Below are positions 45,101 through 57,112 of a stretch of 64,000 nucleotides of DNA, piece after piece. Under the pieces are notes generated by a model. It saw nothing but the letters and a program-made list of their open reading frames with translations. It was not told the DNA's origin and did no database searches. How positions within the stretch are numbered: the first letter of the stretch is position 1; each line of letters starts with the position of its first letter. A program made the position numbers and the translations under genes. Source of the DNA: Hymenopellis radicata (lineage: Eukaryota; Basidiomycota; Agaricomycetes; Agaricales; Physalacriaceae); assembly GCA_015501595.1 (NCBI GenBank), contig JADNRX010000045.1, forward strand, positions 167,129-231,128. Reading direction: 5' to 3'.

Positions 45101-46776
45101 ACTGACATCCAACAATGTATATGTGTTTCGAGAGCAGGAAAACTGCTCTCTCGAAATGTATACGACTCGAAATTCAGAACATCCAAGGAAACTGGATTCA
45201 CCACCGGGAAAATCACTCTGTCAAATTTGTTTGGGATGATGCGGTACATGACTCGCATTACCATGGAGCCCGATCAGCACACGGAGAAGAATTAGCCCAT
45301 AAACCTCTTCTCCTCCGTCCTGGTCTTTTGTTTCTTCACACCATGTCGTCTCGCTGCTGCTTCGACGTCAACCTCGACCTCGACCTTGCCTTGACCTCGT
45401 CTTCAGCCTGGAGCTGGACCATCCCGAGTGATGTGTCCGCAACACTATGCGGCGAGGAGGTGATGACCCCTTTGGGCCGGTTGTGTCACGTACATCTTTC
45501 CTTCTATTATTTCTCAAGCCATTTACTGATGTGTCGCGCCTAGTTCTTTCAAGCCATTTGGGCTTTGATAGTAGCAACTCTTTCTCCCAATATTCCCCAC
45601 TCAGAGGCCCACCAGCGAGGCGACGTCTGGCTGCAGTACCTGTCGCCTTGTCTTGCTTCTTGGTCAACAAGATGTCTGTAGAGCTGGACATCTCACTGGT
45701 GAGTCTTCAACTGCTTTGTGTGTGTCCAATTCTTACCTTTCCTTCAGCAAAAGCCTGCGGCGAGGTGCTCACTCTTCTCGCTTCACGGTCGCTGACATCT
45801 GGCCTCAGATGTCTCCTCAAGACGACGGGTTCATATGTCAGGTTTTTTGACCACCACGTACGTGTTGTTTCGTTGCTCTTCTTATGTGATCTCTATTGAC
45901 TCGCCTCATGCATCGTTGATGTCCCAAGTCACTTGTGAGGTGTATGACTGTATTCTCTTGCAACACGGGAAGGATACGAGTCCCGTTTGAGTGCCTAAAT
46001 CCGCAGTGAGTCGCCACGTCCATCAGCATGCATGTATCTCATCAGCTTCTTATTAGTCCTTCAAGAACTGGGCGGGATGCTCAATTTCCTTCAATTAATG
46101 ACTTTATTCTACGATCACTCCTCGACAACGCGGTTGGTCCGCTTACAGACGATATGGGCTAACACTTCCGGTGAGGTGCATCTGGTCATACTTGATCCGT
46201 GACATTTCTGACTGCTCCGAAGCCTACAAAGACGATGTAGGTCAGTACTTCAACTCTTCAGAAAGTACTTACATTTCCAGCTACTTGCATTCCGAGTCCC
46301 GCTCCTCTCGGGGTGGCACTTGGTATTTTTTTAAAAACAAGTACGTGCCGGAAATGGCAGGGGAAGCTAATTCTTGTTCCTGGCAGAAACTCACCTTATC
46401 GTGGCAGGCGCCACGGAAAGTTGCAACGTGCTCTCGCTGTAAAACGATTATGTACCCAGGTGGACTCAAAAGCGCCTCTAACCAAGGGGTGAGCGATCGT
46501 GAAATCCCGCACACAGATCTGCTCGCGTGAAACTCGCATGGTTCTCGCATGGCGTGCAGGGAGCTCTCAGGGCTTGTTGACGGCAGCGTTCGGCAGATAG
46601 AGCAGTCACACGTAGTCACACTAGCACGCTCTTGTCCTGTACCATCGACATCATTGTTCTAGCTTGTCTTTTAATCTCTTCGGCGTGCTCATCGCGCAAA
46701 AAAAAAACGTGTTAACTGGCTTTTAAGGTCTTGGCTTCCCAAGAACCACGAGAAGGTCATGTAAATACTCCTGGAC
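42132..46776. other. Poorly resolved accessory stretch
   Basis: A hairpin AGGCGGC-GAA-GCCGCCT lies at 43810-43826. The ORF 43829-44209 (126 codons, with FLDDFERYGSDNQPVSYQYP and WQNTHFALNLEPGSERTPE) begins just inside it. Around 44230-44640 frames such as VKFLGLLEMKSG and DYDTPLAILLRYKPIETWLY read like decayed Leu-rich protein. At 45343 an ATG opens SSRCCFDVNLDLDLALTSS. The ORF 46171-46530 ends with KVATCSRCKTIMYPGG, a CxxC pair, directly before the transposase-like gene. None can be assembled into a supported gene. Confidence 0.3.
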
Positions 46777-49236
46777 ATGTACATTACCCAAGATTCCCGC
46801 AATATAGCTTTCCTCGTTCATACTCCTCCCTCTACGGATATCGATCGCAGACTTCCGTCCTTTCTCGCGATGTACAAACTTTGGTTCCTGTCCCTCCTAC
46901 CCCCTCTCCATCACCGTCTCAACTGGGGCAAAAACCTGTATACAACATACCCTTTCCATCTGCACAACGCGGACAGTCGTACCGACCCGGGTTATTATAT
47001 TCGCAGCATAGGACACGATTCCACAGATGCTGTAATTGTATCCAAGAACTGCCGTCAGTATGCAGCTGATGGTGGTGCATGCAAGCCGTGCGCGACTTTG
47101 GCTGCCTGCGTGGACGTGGTCAAGCATCGGGCTAGCGCGAGAGACTCCTATTCTGGTCTCGTCGAAGAGCTGAATGCCGCAAAGGCTCAAATAAACAATC
47201 TCAAGCTTGAGGTTGGTGATCTTTATACCATGCAACGGCAGTTCACTTACAAATTGCCACAGAAGCTTAACTACAAGCGTTCGTTTGACGCTGCTCACTC
47301 GAAAATCTTCGAGTATGAATATCTGGTGGAGGTAATCGCTGGCCACGAAATCCCTGGTCTGCAGCGCCTCTTTCGCACCTCGTATGGCCACCGCGACGGC
47401 ATCGGAGGCTTGCTGAAACGTGTCGAGCTTGCTGCGGCTGGGAAATACCGCCCTCGCGACTATACAGATACGGATCGCGACCTTGCTATGGCGTTCTACG
47501 AACTTGGTGGTGCCCCGGTACGGTTTACATCGGGAACCACGCGCATATCGCGACACCCGCATTAAAAACAATACAAGCGATGCGCCGGAAGTTCTCTCTC
47601 AAAGTCTCTGCACAGGATGTTCAGGTATCGGACGGTGTAGCAAATATCCAGACGCTCTTTCGCCCTCTCGAAAATATAACTCCTACGAAGTGCGGACATT
47701 CACTAGCGCTGGACGAGGTTGCAAGTAACGGAACACTCGTATATTTGCCAGAGACTGACGAGATGGCTGGCTTGTGTCGAGAGCATGTTGGTGATCTTCC
47801 CGGGGGAGTTACAATGGGCTCCGACCTGACGAATGTGATGGCAGCGGCGCAGGCGGTGAAGGGCCAGAAAGTTCACATTGGGAAGGAGATTACATGCGCT
47901 GCCATTTGTTCACACTCGGAGACGGGATACGGTGCGAAACCAATCGTTATATCCTCAACCTGCAAGCATGGCACGGTGTACAACTCGGTTCGCCTGATCA
48001 TGACGTGTCTTCGAGCTTGGAAGGATGCTGCTTTCGGCGCATCAACATGGGGTCCAATATGGGCTATCGCTTCTGATGGTGACGCGACGCGGCGTGCTTC
48101 AATGTATGCTATATGCATGCGGAGGAAGCTCAGCCCGTCAAGTAGCCTGTATCGACGTCTCAGAGGATGTATCGGACTCAATCTGTGGGTGGGAGAAGAC
48201 GACATCACGATGGACTTCGACTATAAGCATATCTTTAAGCGTGAGTCTGGCCGTTTATATATAGAATCATGAGCTAACGGTATGTCTAGGTTTGTGTACT
48301 TTATTCTGCTCGAAGGAAGGCTTGATGGTTAATGGAATTTCCATTAATAAACTCCTTCTGTCGCAATGGTTGGAGAAGCTTACCGCCTTTGACTGGTCTG
48401 ATACCAGCATCCATGCGCTTCTCAATCCAAAAGACCCTCAGGATGTTCCTCGTGCCATTCAGCTTCTGCTACACGTTAGCTCACTTCGTGATTTGGATAC
48501 ATCTGATTTCTCTCCGGCCGACCAGGCTATCCACAAGTCACTCAGCTTGCTTGGAGAGGCGATTCACGGTCTCATTCAGCCATTCATTGATCCCTCTATG
48601 TCGCTGTCGGACCAAATCACAAGTCTGATCACCGCGGCGTACATTATCTGCGCACTGTATCGTGTTCACGTTACATCTTTCATTTCCAACCAGCTGTACG
48701 GTGACTTGCAGTGCATGATCAAGAATGCGCTGTTTCACGTTGCGAAAACTCAGGATTTGGATCCAAATCTAAAAGTTTTTCTGTGCCTACTCGGCGATGA
48801 TGTTCTTGAGACACTCTTTGGCCGCGTACGCATGATTGGTGGCCATTCTCCCAATGTCGATATTGCCGAGTTCGCCAATCGTTGTCGCTCCGCTTTAAAC
48901 TTGGACGACATATTCTCCCGACATCCGCTGTGGGAGCGAAAGCCTGAACGGCTTAAATAAATTGGCAAGGAATCACGACTTGGATCATTTGGCACCTCGT
49001 GATTGGAAGGGAGATTTGGTTGCGAAGAACTGTGATGTCGAGAAGTGTTCAAAGATCGGTGCCGAGCGCGCACTGTCTATTCTCAATCGTCATGGCGTAA
49101 AGATTGATTTTCACGCAATCTTTGCTCTTGATGACCATGACCTGATGCGACCGCGTGGTGGACCGCAAGATCCTGGGTGCCTCGACATGACCAATTTTCC
49201 CAGTCGGGGCCGAAGTTTAGACAAGGATGGCACGTG
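46777..49236 (+). pseudogene. Multicopy Agaricomycete transposase-like gene, one frameshift
   Basis: Three open blocks join almost perfectly. Block 1 (to about 47520) has a Cys motif (GGACKPCATLAAC), a helical part (LVEELNAAKAQINNLKLEV) and RDYTDTDRDLAMAFYELGGA. One base is then missing, and the true continuation is TVYIGNHAHIATPALKTIQA and MRRKFSLKVSAQDVQVSDG. Block 2 continues with GHSLALDEVA, LVYLPETDEMAGLCREHVGD, GYGAKPIVISS and WGPIWAIASDGDATRRASMY. After a 49-bp intron (48241-48289), block 3 has WLERLTA-like WLEKLTAFDWSDTSIHALLN, FLCLLGDDVLETLFGRVRMI and GGHSPNVDIAEFANRCRSAL, then DLMRPRGG. I recall this as a high-copy family in mushroom genomes. The SDGD and GDDVLETLFGR..GGH pieces resemble the catalytic and C-terminal parts of P-element-like RNase-H-fold transposases. 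Activity and class are inference. Confidence 0.65.
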
Positions 49237-49400
49237 ATGAGGCTGTCTCTTGTCCATTAACCACCATGTCCTCACTCAGTGGCTCTAGTTCTGTCGCGTC
49301 GGCGCTGCAGCCCAGAGGAACGGCGGCCCGCTGCCAAGGCGGGAACATCCATACAGCGACTGACCTTCGTCAACCGCACAACACTCAACGCCACTGGGAG

Positions 49401-49636
49401 CACACTTAGGTTGTGACAACTTGGCGATATTCTTTTTCCGGGACTTTGGTGCGACACCTAGGTGTCGCGCACAGTGATGATGTACGTACATCGCACTTGG
49501 GGATGACCATTGACACCTAGGTGCTTCGACACTTGGGGGTCACACTTAGGTGGACAGAGTATTCACAAGGCGGCTGGTAGGAACAATTCCGCACTTAGGT
49601 GCTCCGGTGAGTCCAATCCGGAAACACCTAGGTCGG
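49401..49636. repeat. Cluster of ACACYTAGGTG sites incl. an 18-bp perfect palindrome
   Basis: Six related sites in about 235 bp: 49401 (CACACTTAGG), 49451-49468 (GCGACACCTAGGTGTCGC, perfect palindrome), 49512-49523 (GACACCTAGGTG), 49541 (CACACTTAGGTGG), 49591 (GCACTTAGGTGC) and 49622-49633 (AAACACCTAGGT). They start about 165 bp behind the stop of the transposase-like gene. They could be subterminal transposase-binding sites or transcription factor sites. Confidence 0.65.
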
Positions 49637-49639
49637 GCT

Positions 49640-51164
49640 ATCTGGTCTCTGAAGTGTTTCTCGCCGCCCATATCCGGGGCTGGGAAACGCAAGCGGGAGC
49701 TGGACGACAGTGGAGATAATGTCGACGACCTCCTCGGATGTCCGTTTCACTTCACCGTACCGTCTCCGGTTCATTCTATTCCTACACCCCAGCCTACGGC
49801 ATCGCGCTATCCTTCGGTGTTTAAACAGGAATCAGAGTCGGAAAGCGAGTCGTCACCATCAGAGCCGCGTTACAAAGGCATGTCTTTTGGGCAATTGCGA
49901 CTTTTCAATGCTCCCTCGTCTTCCAGTATCAACGATGTCATCCCTGGCAGGGTGTATGGGCGAGGGTCCACTGCAGACCGCGTACAGGGCAGCCGACGCA
50001 GAAAATGGCCGAGTGCAACGCGCCAAGCGGTATGCATAGTTCATCTATTTTTTTTCCTACAGTCACAAGTGTTGATTTGTACTTAGCACCAATCATCGGT
50101 GCATGCTTGACTCATATACATACACGGAACTCCCAGTTCACAGCGCCTCCCGTGTCATCGGAAATCGAGAAGTCGTTGTATGATACCTCCTCATGGAACA
50201 ATGCACGATCTTCTCGAAATAGCGTGTCTTCGCTGACGATTCGTATCAGAAAAGAATTACACTCGCGCTGCCACGGTACTTTTATTCCTTCTCGACGGCG
50301 TTATCAGGTTGTGCTCATTAATTTCGTTTCCTTCTTCTTTCTGATTCCGAAGCGAATAGCAGCAGCACCATCTTGTAGTCTGGGCTCTGGGATCATGTAT
50401 GGCGGCTCGCGGGAGCCGGAGACTGTAGGATGTTATGCTTAAAATTGTCGGATGCCTTCATATGGATTGTCTCGATATTTTAACGCATATGGGTAATAGT
50501 GGACTGTATGTACTATAGCACTGCGTACTTGATTGAAAACCAGGTTTTCGCCATTGAGCACTGCCAGTGGGAGATTTTCTTGGAAGGCGTCGGTGGCGTC
50601 GTGGCGCCAGATATGGTAATACCGATTGTCCGATCATCCTAATCCAGGTGTCCTCCACTTTGAGTCTTTCACGCTTATTCACTCTATTTACTGCGTCTAC
50701 CACCCTTACTGTATTCGTTGCACGTACATGTACTACTTATTCTACGGAGCATCAATCGCACACGCGGTCGTCGTCTTCGGCGGTCGGCTTATGGTTACTC
50801 ATCGTCACCATCTCGAAGCTTGGTGGAAGAGAGTTGCAGTTTCTGAGGCAAGTCCACGCTGGTCGCAAATCAAGGACGGGTACTCCAAAAAATTTGGAAC
50901 TATCTAAACAGGTGGCGTACAAGCCGCTTGGCTACAGCGCTTGAAGTGGTACTCTTCCCAGTTGCGCCACCACGAATCGAAAATCCTTACCATAGGACGC
51001 TTCTTCCCGGGAGTCTCGCCTTGTCCGAACAGCATGGACGTTGGTCTCTGCATCTCTGCATCATGAATGTGGAGAAAACAAGAACACAGGAGCCACTCGA
51101 CTACGTGTGCCCTGAACCCTCTATGTAACAAGTTCATAATGGAGTAGGCACTCGCCGCACTGTA
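49640..51164. other. Unresolved stretch upstream of a membrane-protein exon
   Basis: A plus-strand frame from about 49700 to 50030 reads Ser/Glu-rich protein (VFKQESESESESSPSEPRYK, GMSFGQLRLFNAPSSSSI) ending near a GTATGC donor at ~50031. A second frame around 50720-50907 has FYGASIAHAVVVFGGRLMVT and HHLEAWWKRVAVSEASPRW. These may be exons of the gene whose 3' part follows, but I could not connect them. Confidence 0.3.
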
Positions 51165-51860
51165 TGCCATAGGGAAAAACGGACTTCCGTCGGGTCCTTA
51201 TCCATCGATCAAGTTTTCGTATATGCCCTCTGCCTGTTGATCAGTCCATCTCTATTACTCTTTTTGACAATACTACTCACCGGCATCATTCATCTCGCTA
51301 TCCTCCATGAAATCGAGGCTCAGAACAAGAAGGTGGAGATATTTCTTCATAACGAGTGTGTTCGCAGAAGGAATGCAGCCATGGCAAATATCTACGCTTG
51401 CGGTCTAGCACGCTTAGACGTGTACGTTGGCGATGCCTTCGTCACGGTGCTAATCAACATCGCGCAGATGCCAGATTTCAAGCCGACCGTCTCTCTCACC
51501 GCCCATCGTACCCTCTTCCACTTTTTTGCCGTGTCCATCGTTACCTTCACATTGTTTACAAGCTCTCTCGCAACTCGCAATGTTGGATGTCAAAGACCTT
51601 CGCGCGTCGATCTAGAACAGGCGGTACGTCTATCCGTAGAAGTCCGGTGGACGTCTCACACTGCCCAGATTCGCGCACTTGACCATACCGGTTTCCTCGC
51701 CCATAATGAAGTCAATGCTGGGCCTCCAACTCTCCCGGATTTGTCTCTTGTGACCAGTGGTCTGGATACGGTCCGATCCTGTGACAATAATCGCGAGGTA
51801 TGGCTATCGATTTCAAAACACATCGTGAAATCGGCGGTAAGGGGAGGGGGCGGTTGTTGA
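51165..51860 (+). CDS. 3' exon(s) of a hypothetical membrane protein
   Basis: The frame is open from before 51165 to the TGA at 51860. It contains a strong hydrophobic segment SIDQVFVYALCLLISPSLLL and FLTILLTGIIHLAILHEIEA, then a charged helix (VRRRNAAMANIYACGLARLD), a second hydrophobic part (LFHFFAVSIVTFTLFTSSLA) and a soluble tail with RPSRVDLEQAVRLSVEVRWT, ending in a Gly-rich RGGGGC. There is no ATG near the open start of the frame, so upstream exons are needed. The family is not recognised; the look is that of a conserved fungal endomembrane or plasma-membrane protein. No internal frame defect seen. Confidence 0.4.
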   Translation, partial: CHREKRTSVGSLSIDQVFVYALCLLISPSLLLFLTILLTGIIHLAILHEIEAQNKKVEIFLHNECVRRRNAAMANIYACGLARLDVYVGDAFVTVLINIAQMPDFKPTVSLTAHRTLFHFFAVSIVTFTLFTSSLATRNVGCQRPSRVDLEQAVRLSVEVRWTSHTAQIRALDHTGFLAHNEVNAGPPTLPDLSLVTSGLDTVRSCDNNREVWLSISKHIVKSAVRGGGGC

Positions 51861-54779
51861 GTTGACTGAACAATCGCGGGAGGTTTTAATCGTCGTCTGA
51901 TGCCTTCGATATGGGAGTCAGTGGGTATGCGCCACCATGAGTGTAATTTGAACTAAAATGATTTGCTTACCGGCATTTCAAATCTTCGACCAGTTTCACA
52001 AGTTGATTCGACGTCATCCGGCACGCTTGGTGGATGAATGGCAAAGACGGTACTTGAAACAAGCAGGTGCGAGGTTCCATCGGGATGCACAAATGAACAA
52101 CCCCATTGGTGGCGTACCCCACAGTCACCAGTATGTATGCGGCATAGACTCGGAGGTTGTACTGGTCGCCATTCTTCAAGTGAGTATGGGGAGATGAGCA
52201 ATGCATATAGAAGTTTGACAACTCACAAGAATACCAGCAAGTGCTGCCCGTCGTCACCTCCCAGTACAACCCATATTATCCGGTGAATAGAGCCTGGTCG
52301 TGTTGGCTACGATGCATGCGCCTTGATGCAGCGCGTCGAGTAAGTATGCTGCTCAGAGCGCCGATATTGATAGAAGACGGACGAGGTCACGATAGGAAAA
52401 GAGGGATAGAGGAGAGCATGGGGTAGATCCGTGAACTCGAAAGCCTTGGGGCTAAATTCGCCTGAGCGAGAGTGGGCGTTGGAAGATGAAGAGGACGACT
52501 TACAATCGAAGGATGTTTCATGTCCTGGCCATCATCCGATAAAGTGCGTTGTCAGGGTATGTGCTCAACGCATGGGGGCGAACGGTTGGCTAAGCCAGCC
52601 GTTCGCAAACTCGCGTGGATCGGCAGGGATCAGCCCCAGTCTGCTCTCTCAGAGCCTCACCTCCCTGCTTAGCAATGAGCATCTCGACCACGACTCATCG
52701 GGACCCTTCATCGGAAAGAACAGTCACCCTCCTCGTCATCCAGCTTCCTCGCAATGACTGGCATCCTCTTCCTGGAATTTGTAGACTCTTCAGCAACCCG
52801 TATCGATCCACGTTGTCAGGCTCAGTGGAAGCCGAGTCTGAAGAATAAGTACCTCCCGAGCTGAACCACGGAAGGTGGCTTCATCTGGACTTGGTGCTTC
52901 GAAGTCGATCTTGCCTGTCTCGCCGGTCGAGAGAAGTGAGCACTGTATGGCACAATGTGATCGCAGAAGAGCCCATGTAATGCGCACTCCTGCTCTACCG
53001 ACAACGAGGGAGAAGTTGCAATAGCAGCAGCGACATCTGCCTTCGGAATCGCACTTCAGGTTTGGGTACAGTCACTGCCGTAGAGTTGCCTAGGAAGAGT
53101 CTGTACTGCTGGCTTGTTCTGCTTCGAGCTGTCGATGTAGAAGGAACTGTAATGCTTTCAGCATCGCTAGAGCCTCTACACCCTGCCATTAATTGAACGC
53201 CGTCGGCTGTGACATCTGGAGGGCAATACATGGACACTGTGAGCCTTAGAACATGTCTCAGGTCCACATCCAGCCAGGAAGATCTTTGGCAAAGCGGAGG
53301 AAAAGTTATAATGGAGATATTGCCTTGCAAACTCTAAGTAAGTGAAGTCGTACACTACGATCCGGATACGTACCTCTCCTGTTAGATGAAGATCAATGCT
53401 GAGATGCATATGAGGACACCCAGGTCGAGATTGACGAGGCCCATAGTGCGGAATGTAGGCCATGGAGCGTGTCTCAAGACCGGGCTCGCCAGAACTTGAA
53501 GTCTTGTGTGAGCACACACAGACTGCACAACACAGGGCTTCTAAACGACGGACGATCTAGTGTGATTTGAATCAACATGAAAAAAGCACCCATGCAACGA
53601 ATACATATAAATAATTTTTGCGTTACCTGCGAAACGGTGGAAACGTGACGGTTCTCTGCCAGTTGAGTCACGTGCTCGTGACGGCGATCACGCTGGGCGT
53701 TTCTACATCTCGATCCGGTACTCCTTCCTTATCCATCGACTCTCACTCTGCTCACTCTCAACGAGTGCGCCCACTCTGGCGTGACAGACCCTGCCGGGTG
53801 GGCGCACCTGCTGGCTCGGATCTTGACTGGTGCTTCTTCCGACCATCGGGCTGGACTCGCGCGTCCATTGAGCCTTTTCGATGACCGACAACACCAAGAG
53901 GGTAGCTCATCAATCTCGCTACCACTTCCGTCGTTGCCCTCGCACTGGCCTAGATGCATTACTTTTTGCTCTATGCTCCCAGCCGACAAGATGAGTCCAG
54001 TTGAACTGGTTCTCAGGTGCGTTATCACTTCAATTGGTGCCGTCTTCATCGTCATTGACGCGGCTTGTCTTCTGACCAGGCCAGGACTCCGGGAACAGCT
54101 CACTCTCCCATACACGTATTCAACACTCTTGCCTCGAGGCCGCCTTAGCCACCCTCTGCTTCTTCGTCCTCCACTCCGCTGTTCATCATGGCGAATGCTC
54201 GACAACACCGCCCTTATTCACTTCCAACATAGAGACAATCTTGAAGGGGTGAAAATCCTCAAACTCACATTGCCTGGTTACCTCGCGCTGTCTTTGACGC
54301 ATCACCCATGTATGAACTAGAATAAGCAGTAGTCAATTTACACCCTTTTGTGTACAATACGCTGTACTCCAATGTACAATATCATTTATCTAATAATCTA
54401 TACAAGAAATTCGTAAGAAGCGAACAGCGGCCTATGCCGCTGCGCTCACGTTGCTCACTTTTCACAAACCCCAGCGCCCACCCACACTGCCGCCACATAG
54501 GTAGTTCGGAACCACAACTCAGAGTGATACACCCCGCAGATCACAGCAATCTTATCCTCCGTCAACGCGTCATGGTGGATGTACAGTCCTGGTCTGGCAC
54601 GGGTACAAGACGCCACAGCATGCGGCGGCAGGGTGACAGGCAACGGCTGTTAACGTGCTCTTTCGCAAGCCTCCACACTAACCCGCCGTGCATCAGCACC
54701 GAGCGGGGAACTGCTGGATTCGCGAGGAGCGCAGCACGTTTCCGGACATAGACCTCGTACTCGTCTGCACTGGGACATG
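51861..54779. other. Poorly resolved stretch
   Basis: At 51958-52197 a plus frame reads FQIFDQFHKLIRRHPARLVD and EWQRRYLKQAGARFHRDAQM. At 53781-54320 a 179-codon plus frame contains a hydrophobic stretch (LVLRCVITSIGAVFIVIDAA) with an equally long open frame on the other strand. I can name neither, and no splice structure stands out. Confidence 0.25.
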
Positions 54780-56012
54780 ACACAGGGAATCCGGGTTGAA
54801 CCTCCAACCGGAACAGTTTCGTGCACGTTAGACTTGTCGATCTTGGAGTCATTGTTCTTGTGCTTGAACTCCTGGACGAAGTGGTTGACGAGACAGTTGT
54901 CAAAGTCCTCGCCACCCAAGTGAGTATCAGCGGCGGTGGCCTTGACCTCGAAGACACCCTCCTCAATGGTCAACAGGGAAACATCGAAAGTTCCTCCTCC
55001 GAGATCGAAGATAAGAACGTTGCACTTGCCAGTGACTTCTTATCAAGACCGTACGCAATCGCGGCAGCGGTGGGCTCGTTGAAGATACGGAGAACGTTCA
55101 TGCCCGAAATGGTATGGCCTGACGCTCGTTGATTCGTCGTATCGGGGAAATCCGGTGGGCGGACGCCCTGAACAAAGCTTTCTCGTTGACGCTCGATGTA
55201 GGCCTCGTTCATCGGTGTCAAGGGAACGGTAGGAATATACATGACTAAAACAATGAAATTTAGTATGAAGCTCGTACCGGAGGATAATTGAATACGTACC
55301 AGCAGAGTCTCCAGCACCCATGTGCTCTTGCTCGACAGAGTGTACCATATCGCAGTGCCAGAAGGTTGACTTTGGGCACGGAGGTTATGGTATCGTCTAG
55401 ACGAAGATGCGGATGCATCTCCGGAGTTGGACGAGGTCCATGCCAGCCTCCATTAGTCGCAACGATGCCAGGGAACTCGGCGTATGAAATGTCAAAGGTC
55501 CAGTTCTTCGCATTAAGAATATCGGGTGAGTCGGTTGCCACCAATGGCCGGAAGAAGGGTCGAAGAATCAGATACGCGTTGGACAGCAAGACGTCTGGGA
55601 AGAGCTTCAGAGTTCCTTGTGTTGGTGCCGTTTCACTCCTGGATGTAAGGGTGGAAAGACTTGAAGGGGAAGTGCTTCATATCCGACTGCACTTCAGTGT
55701 CCAAGAACTTGCGACCGATGAGATGCTTGGCGTCGAATCGGAATACGCTAATCGAAGATGATCAGTACGCGCTATAGCTTAGAAAAAGATAAAACCTACG
55801 TGTTTAAAGGGTCATGGCGACCTGGTTCTTTGCGGCATCACCGATGAGACACTCGTTGTCGGAGAGCGAGATGTAGGAAGGTGTCGTACGGTTGGCGATG
55901 ATCTCAACACGATCGTTCTGCCAGAGACCGACGCAACTATAAAGGAAACATTCAGAAAAAAATAGGAAAATGCCACAGCAGTAAACACTTACAAGTAGGT
56001 GGTACCCAACGT
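54780..56012 (-). pseudogene. Hsp70 (cytosolic SSA type) gene fragment, interrupted and deleted
   Basis: Right to left: LGTTY, a retained intron (55937-55992), [20 protein letters not shown] and [12 protein letters not shown] (lacking DQGN after IAN), a second retained intron near 55748-55798, then [20 protein letters not shown] and KHFPFK. About 300 bp of unrelated sequence follow, including SPDILNAKNWTFDISYAEFP. Hsp70 resumes with [45 protein letters not shown] and [20 protein letters not shown]. Directly after this comes [20 protein letters not shown], so about 80 residues of the ATPase domain are deleted. No substrate-binding domain is present. The ATPase signature motifs are recognisable, but stops, frame changes and deletion make it non-functional. 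Retained introns show DNA-level duplication rather than reverse transcription. Confidence 0.85.
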
Positions 56013-56814
56013 GCTGACCATACTCGAGCTTGGGCACCGGAACATCCAATACCGATACGCCAGGTGGTACGCCAGGCCGTGAGGCGGGAATACCACAATT
56101 CCTCGGAATTGAAGGTCCGCAAGAATCTGCCTCATTGGAATCAAGCCAAGCGAGACCCCTCTAAACGCATCAACAAGATGCATACCGAAACTCTCCAACT
56201 TGTACTCCGCCTCCAACGTTATCCTTGCTTCAAAGCCACATTCACCATCTTCGTCCCCAAACAGCGACACATTCGTACAGAGCAAAGGCAGAACCAGGGA
56301 TGCGATAAAGCCTCTGGACCTTCCATCCGCTGCTACCCGTCAACCACCTAATGTCCTATCCTGCGCGTTGAAGTACTCGTACATCTGAGACCAAATCAGC
56401 CTGCAAATCCACTCTAAAGTGAGACGAGGACGTACGGTCATGTCTATGAAGAATGCCATGTTCTCCGCAGCTCCGAACGACGAGAGGGGCGGGAGCCACG
56501 GCCTTTGATCCATGTGTAACGATGCTGGCCAGGTGTATAGGGTTCCAACCCGTCAGCGGCAAGTGAGGTAAGGCGGCGATGAATGTTGCCGTGGTCAGCG
56601 GGTAGAGGCATCGAAATCCCGACGTCGCGCTCAGGAAGTAGCATGAGCACCGCCTCGTCGTCCTAGGAGCAAATTGTCAACATATTGACTTACTCGCAGT
56701 ACACAACACTCACCATTGTTGAAGCAGAGAAGACCCAACCACGCGCGCGGAACACAGACAGCAAGGGCAACGACTGTGATGCTCTCGTAACAACACTAGG
56801 CTTGCAGGCAATGG
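56013..56814. other. Spacer between gene fragments
   Basis: Short ORFs only; none recognised. Lies between the Hsp70 and UDP-xylose synthase fragments. Confidence 0.4.
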
Positions 56815-57112
56815 AATCGTCACTGCTGCCAATATTGAGGGGACGCGTCTCATCCGCGTTCTTGAGGAGGATAAGACCATCGATGAGGTTGTGAATGTAT
56901 TGGAAGGAGCGTGTCTGTGTACCGTCGCCGTAGACAGTGAGGTCCTCGACCTTGAGGGCCTGGACAATGAAATTGGACACGACGCGTCCATCGTGTGGGT
57001 TCTCTTGAAACAAATGGAGTTAATTACGGCCACATGTAAAATAGATGAAAAATCCTTACTGCGGAGACCATATGTGTTCAAGATACGAACGACCCGAACA
57101 TCAACACCATCT
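56815..57112 (-). pseudogene. UDP-glucuronate decarboxylase (UDP-xylose synthase) gene fragment
   Basis: Minus strand reads VRVVRILNTYGLR, a retained 56-bp intron (57004-57059, GTAAGG donor), then [40 protein letters not shown] and [18 protein letters not shown]. This matches the C-terminal half of the short-chain dehydrogenase-type UDP-xylose synthase family, whose typical words are [15 protein letters not shown] and YGDG.QTRSFQYV. The frame then runs into unrelated sequence, and the N-terminal NAD-binding part with the catalytic YxxxK is absent, so it is a fragment. In living copies the enzyme makes UDP-xylose for glycans. Confidence 0.8.

Noticed and set aside
45672..45841. Two-exon mini-gene starting MSVELDISL
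   Set aside because: With the real donor position the second exon reads out of phase into an early stop.
53729..54320. Opposing 159- and 179-codon ORFs
   Set aside because: Both strands open, no family recognised, no splice sites fitting.
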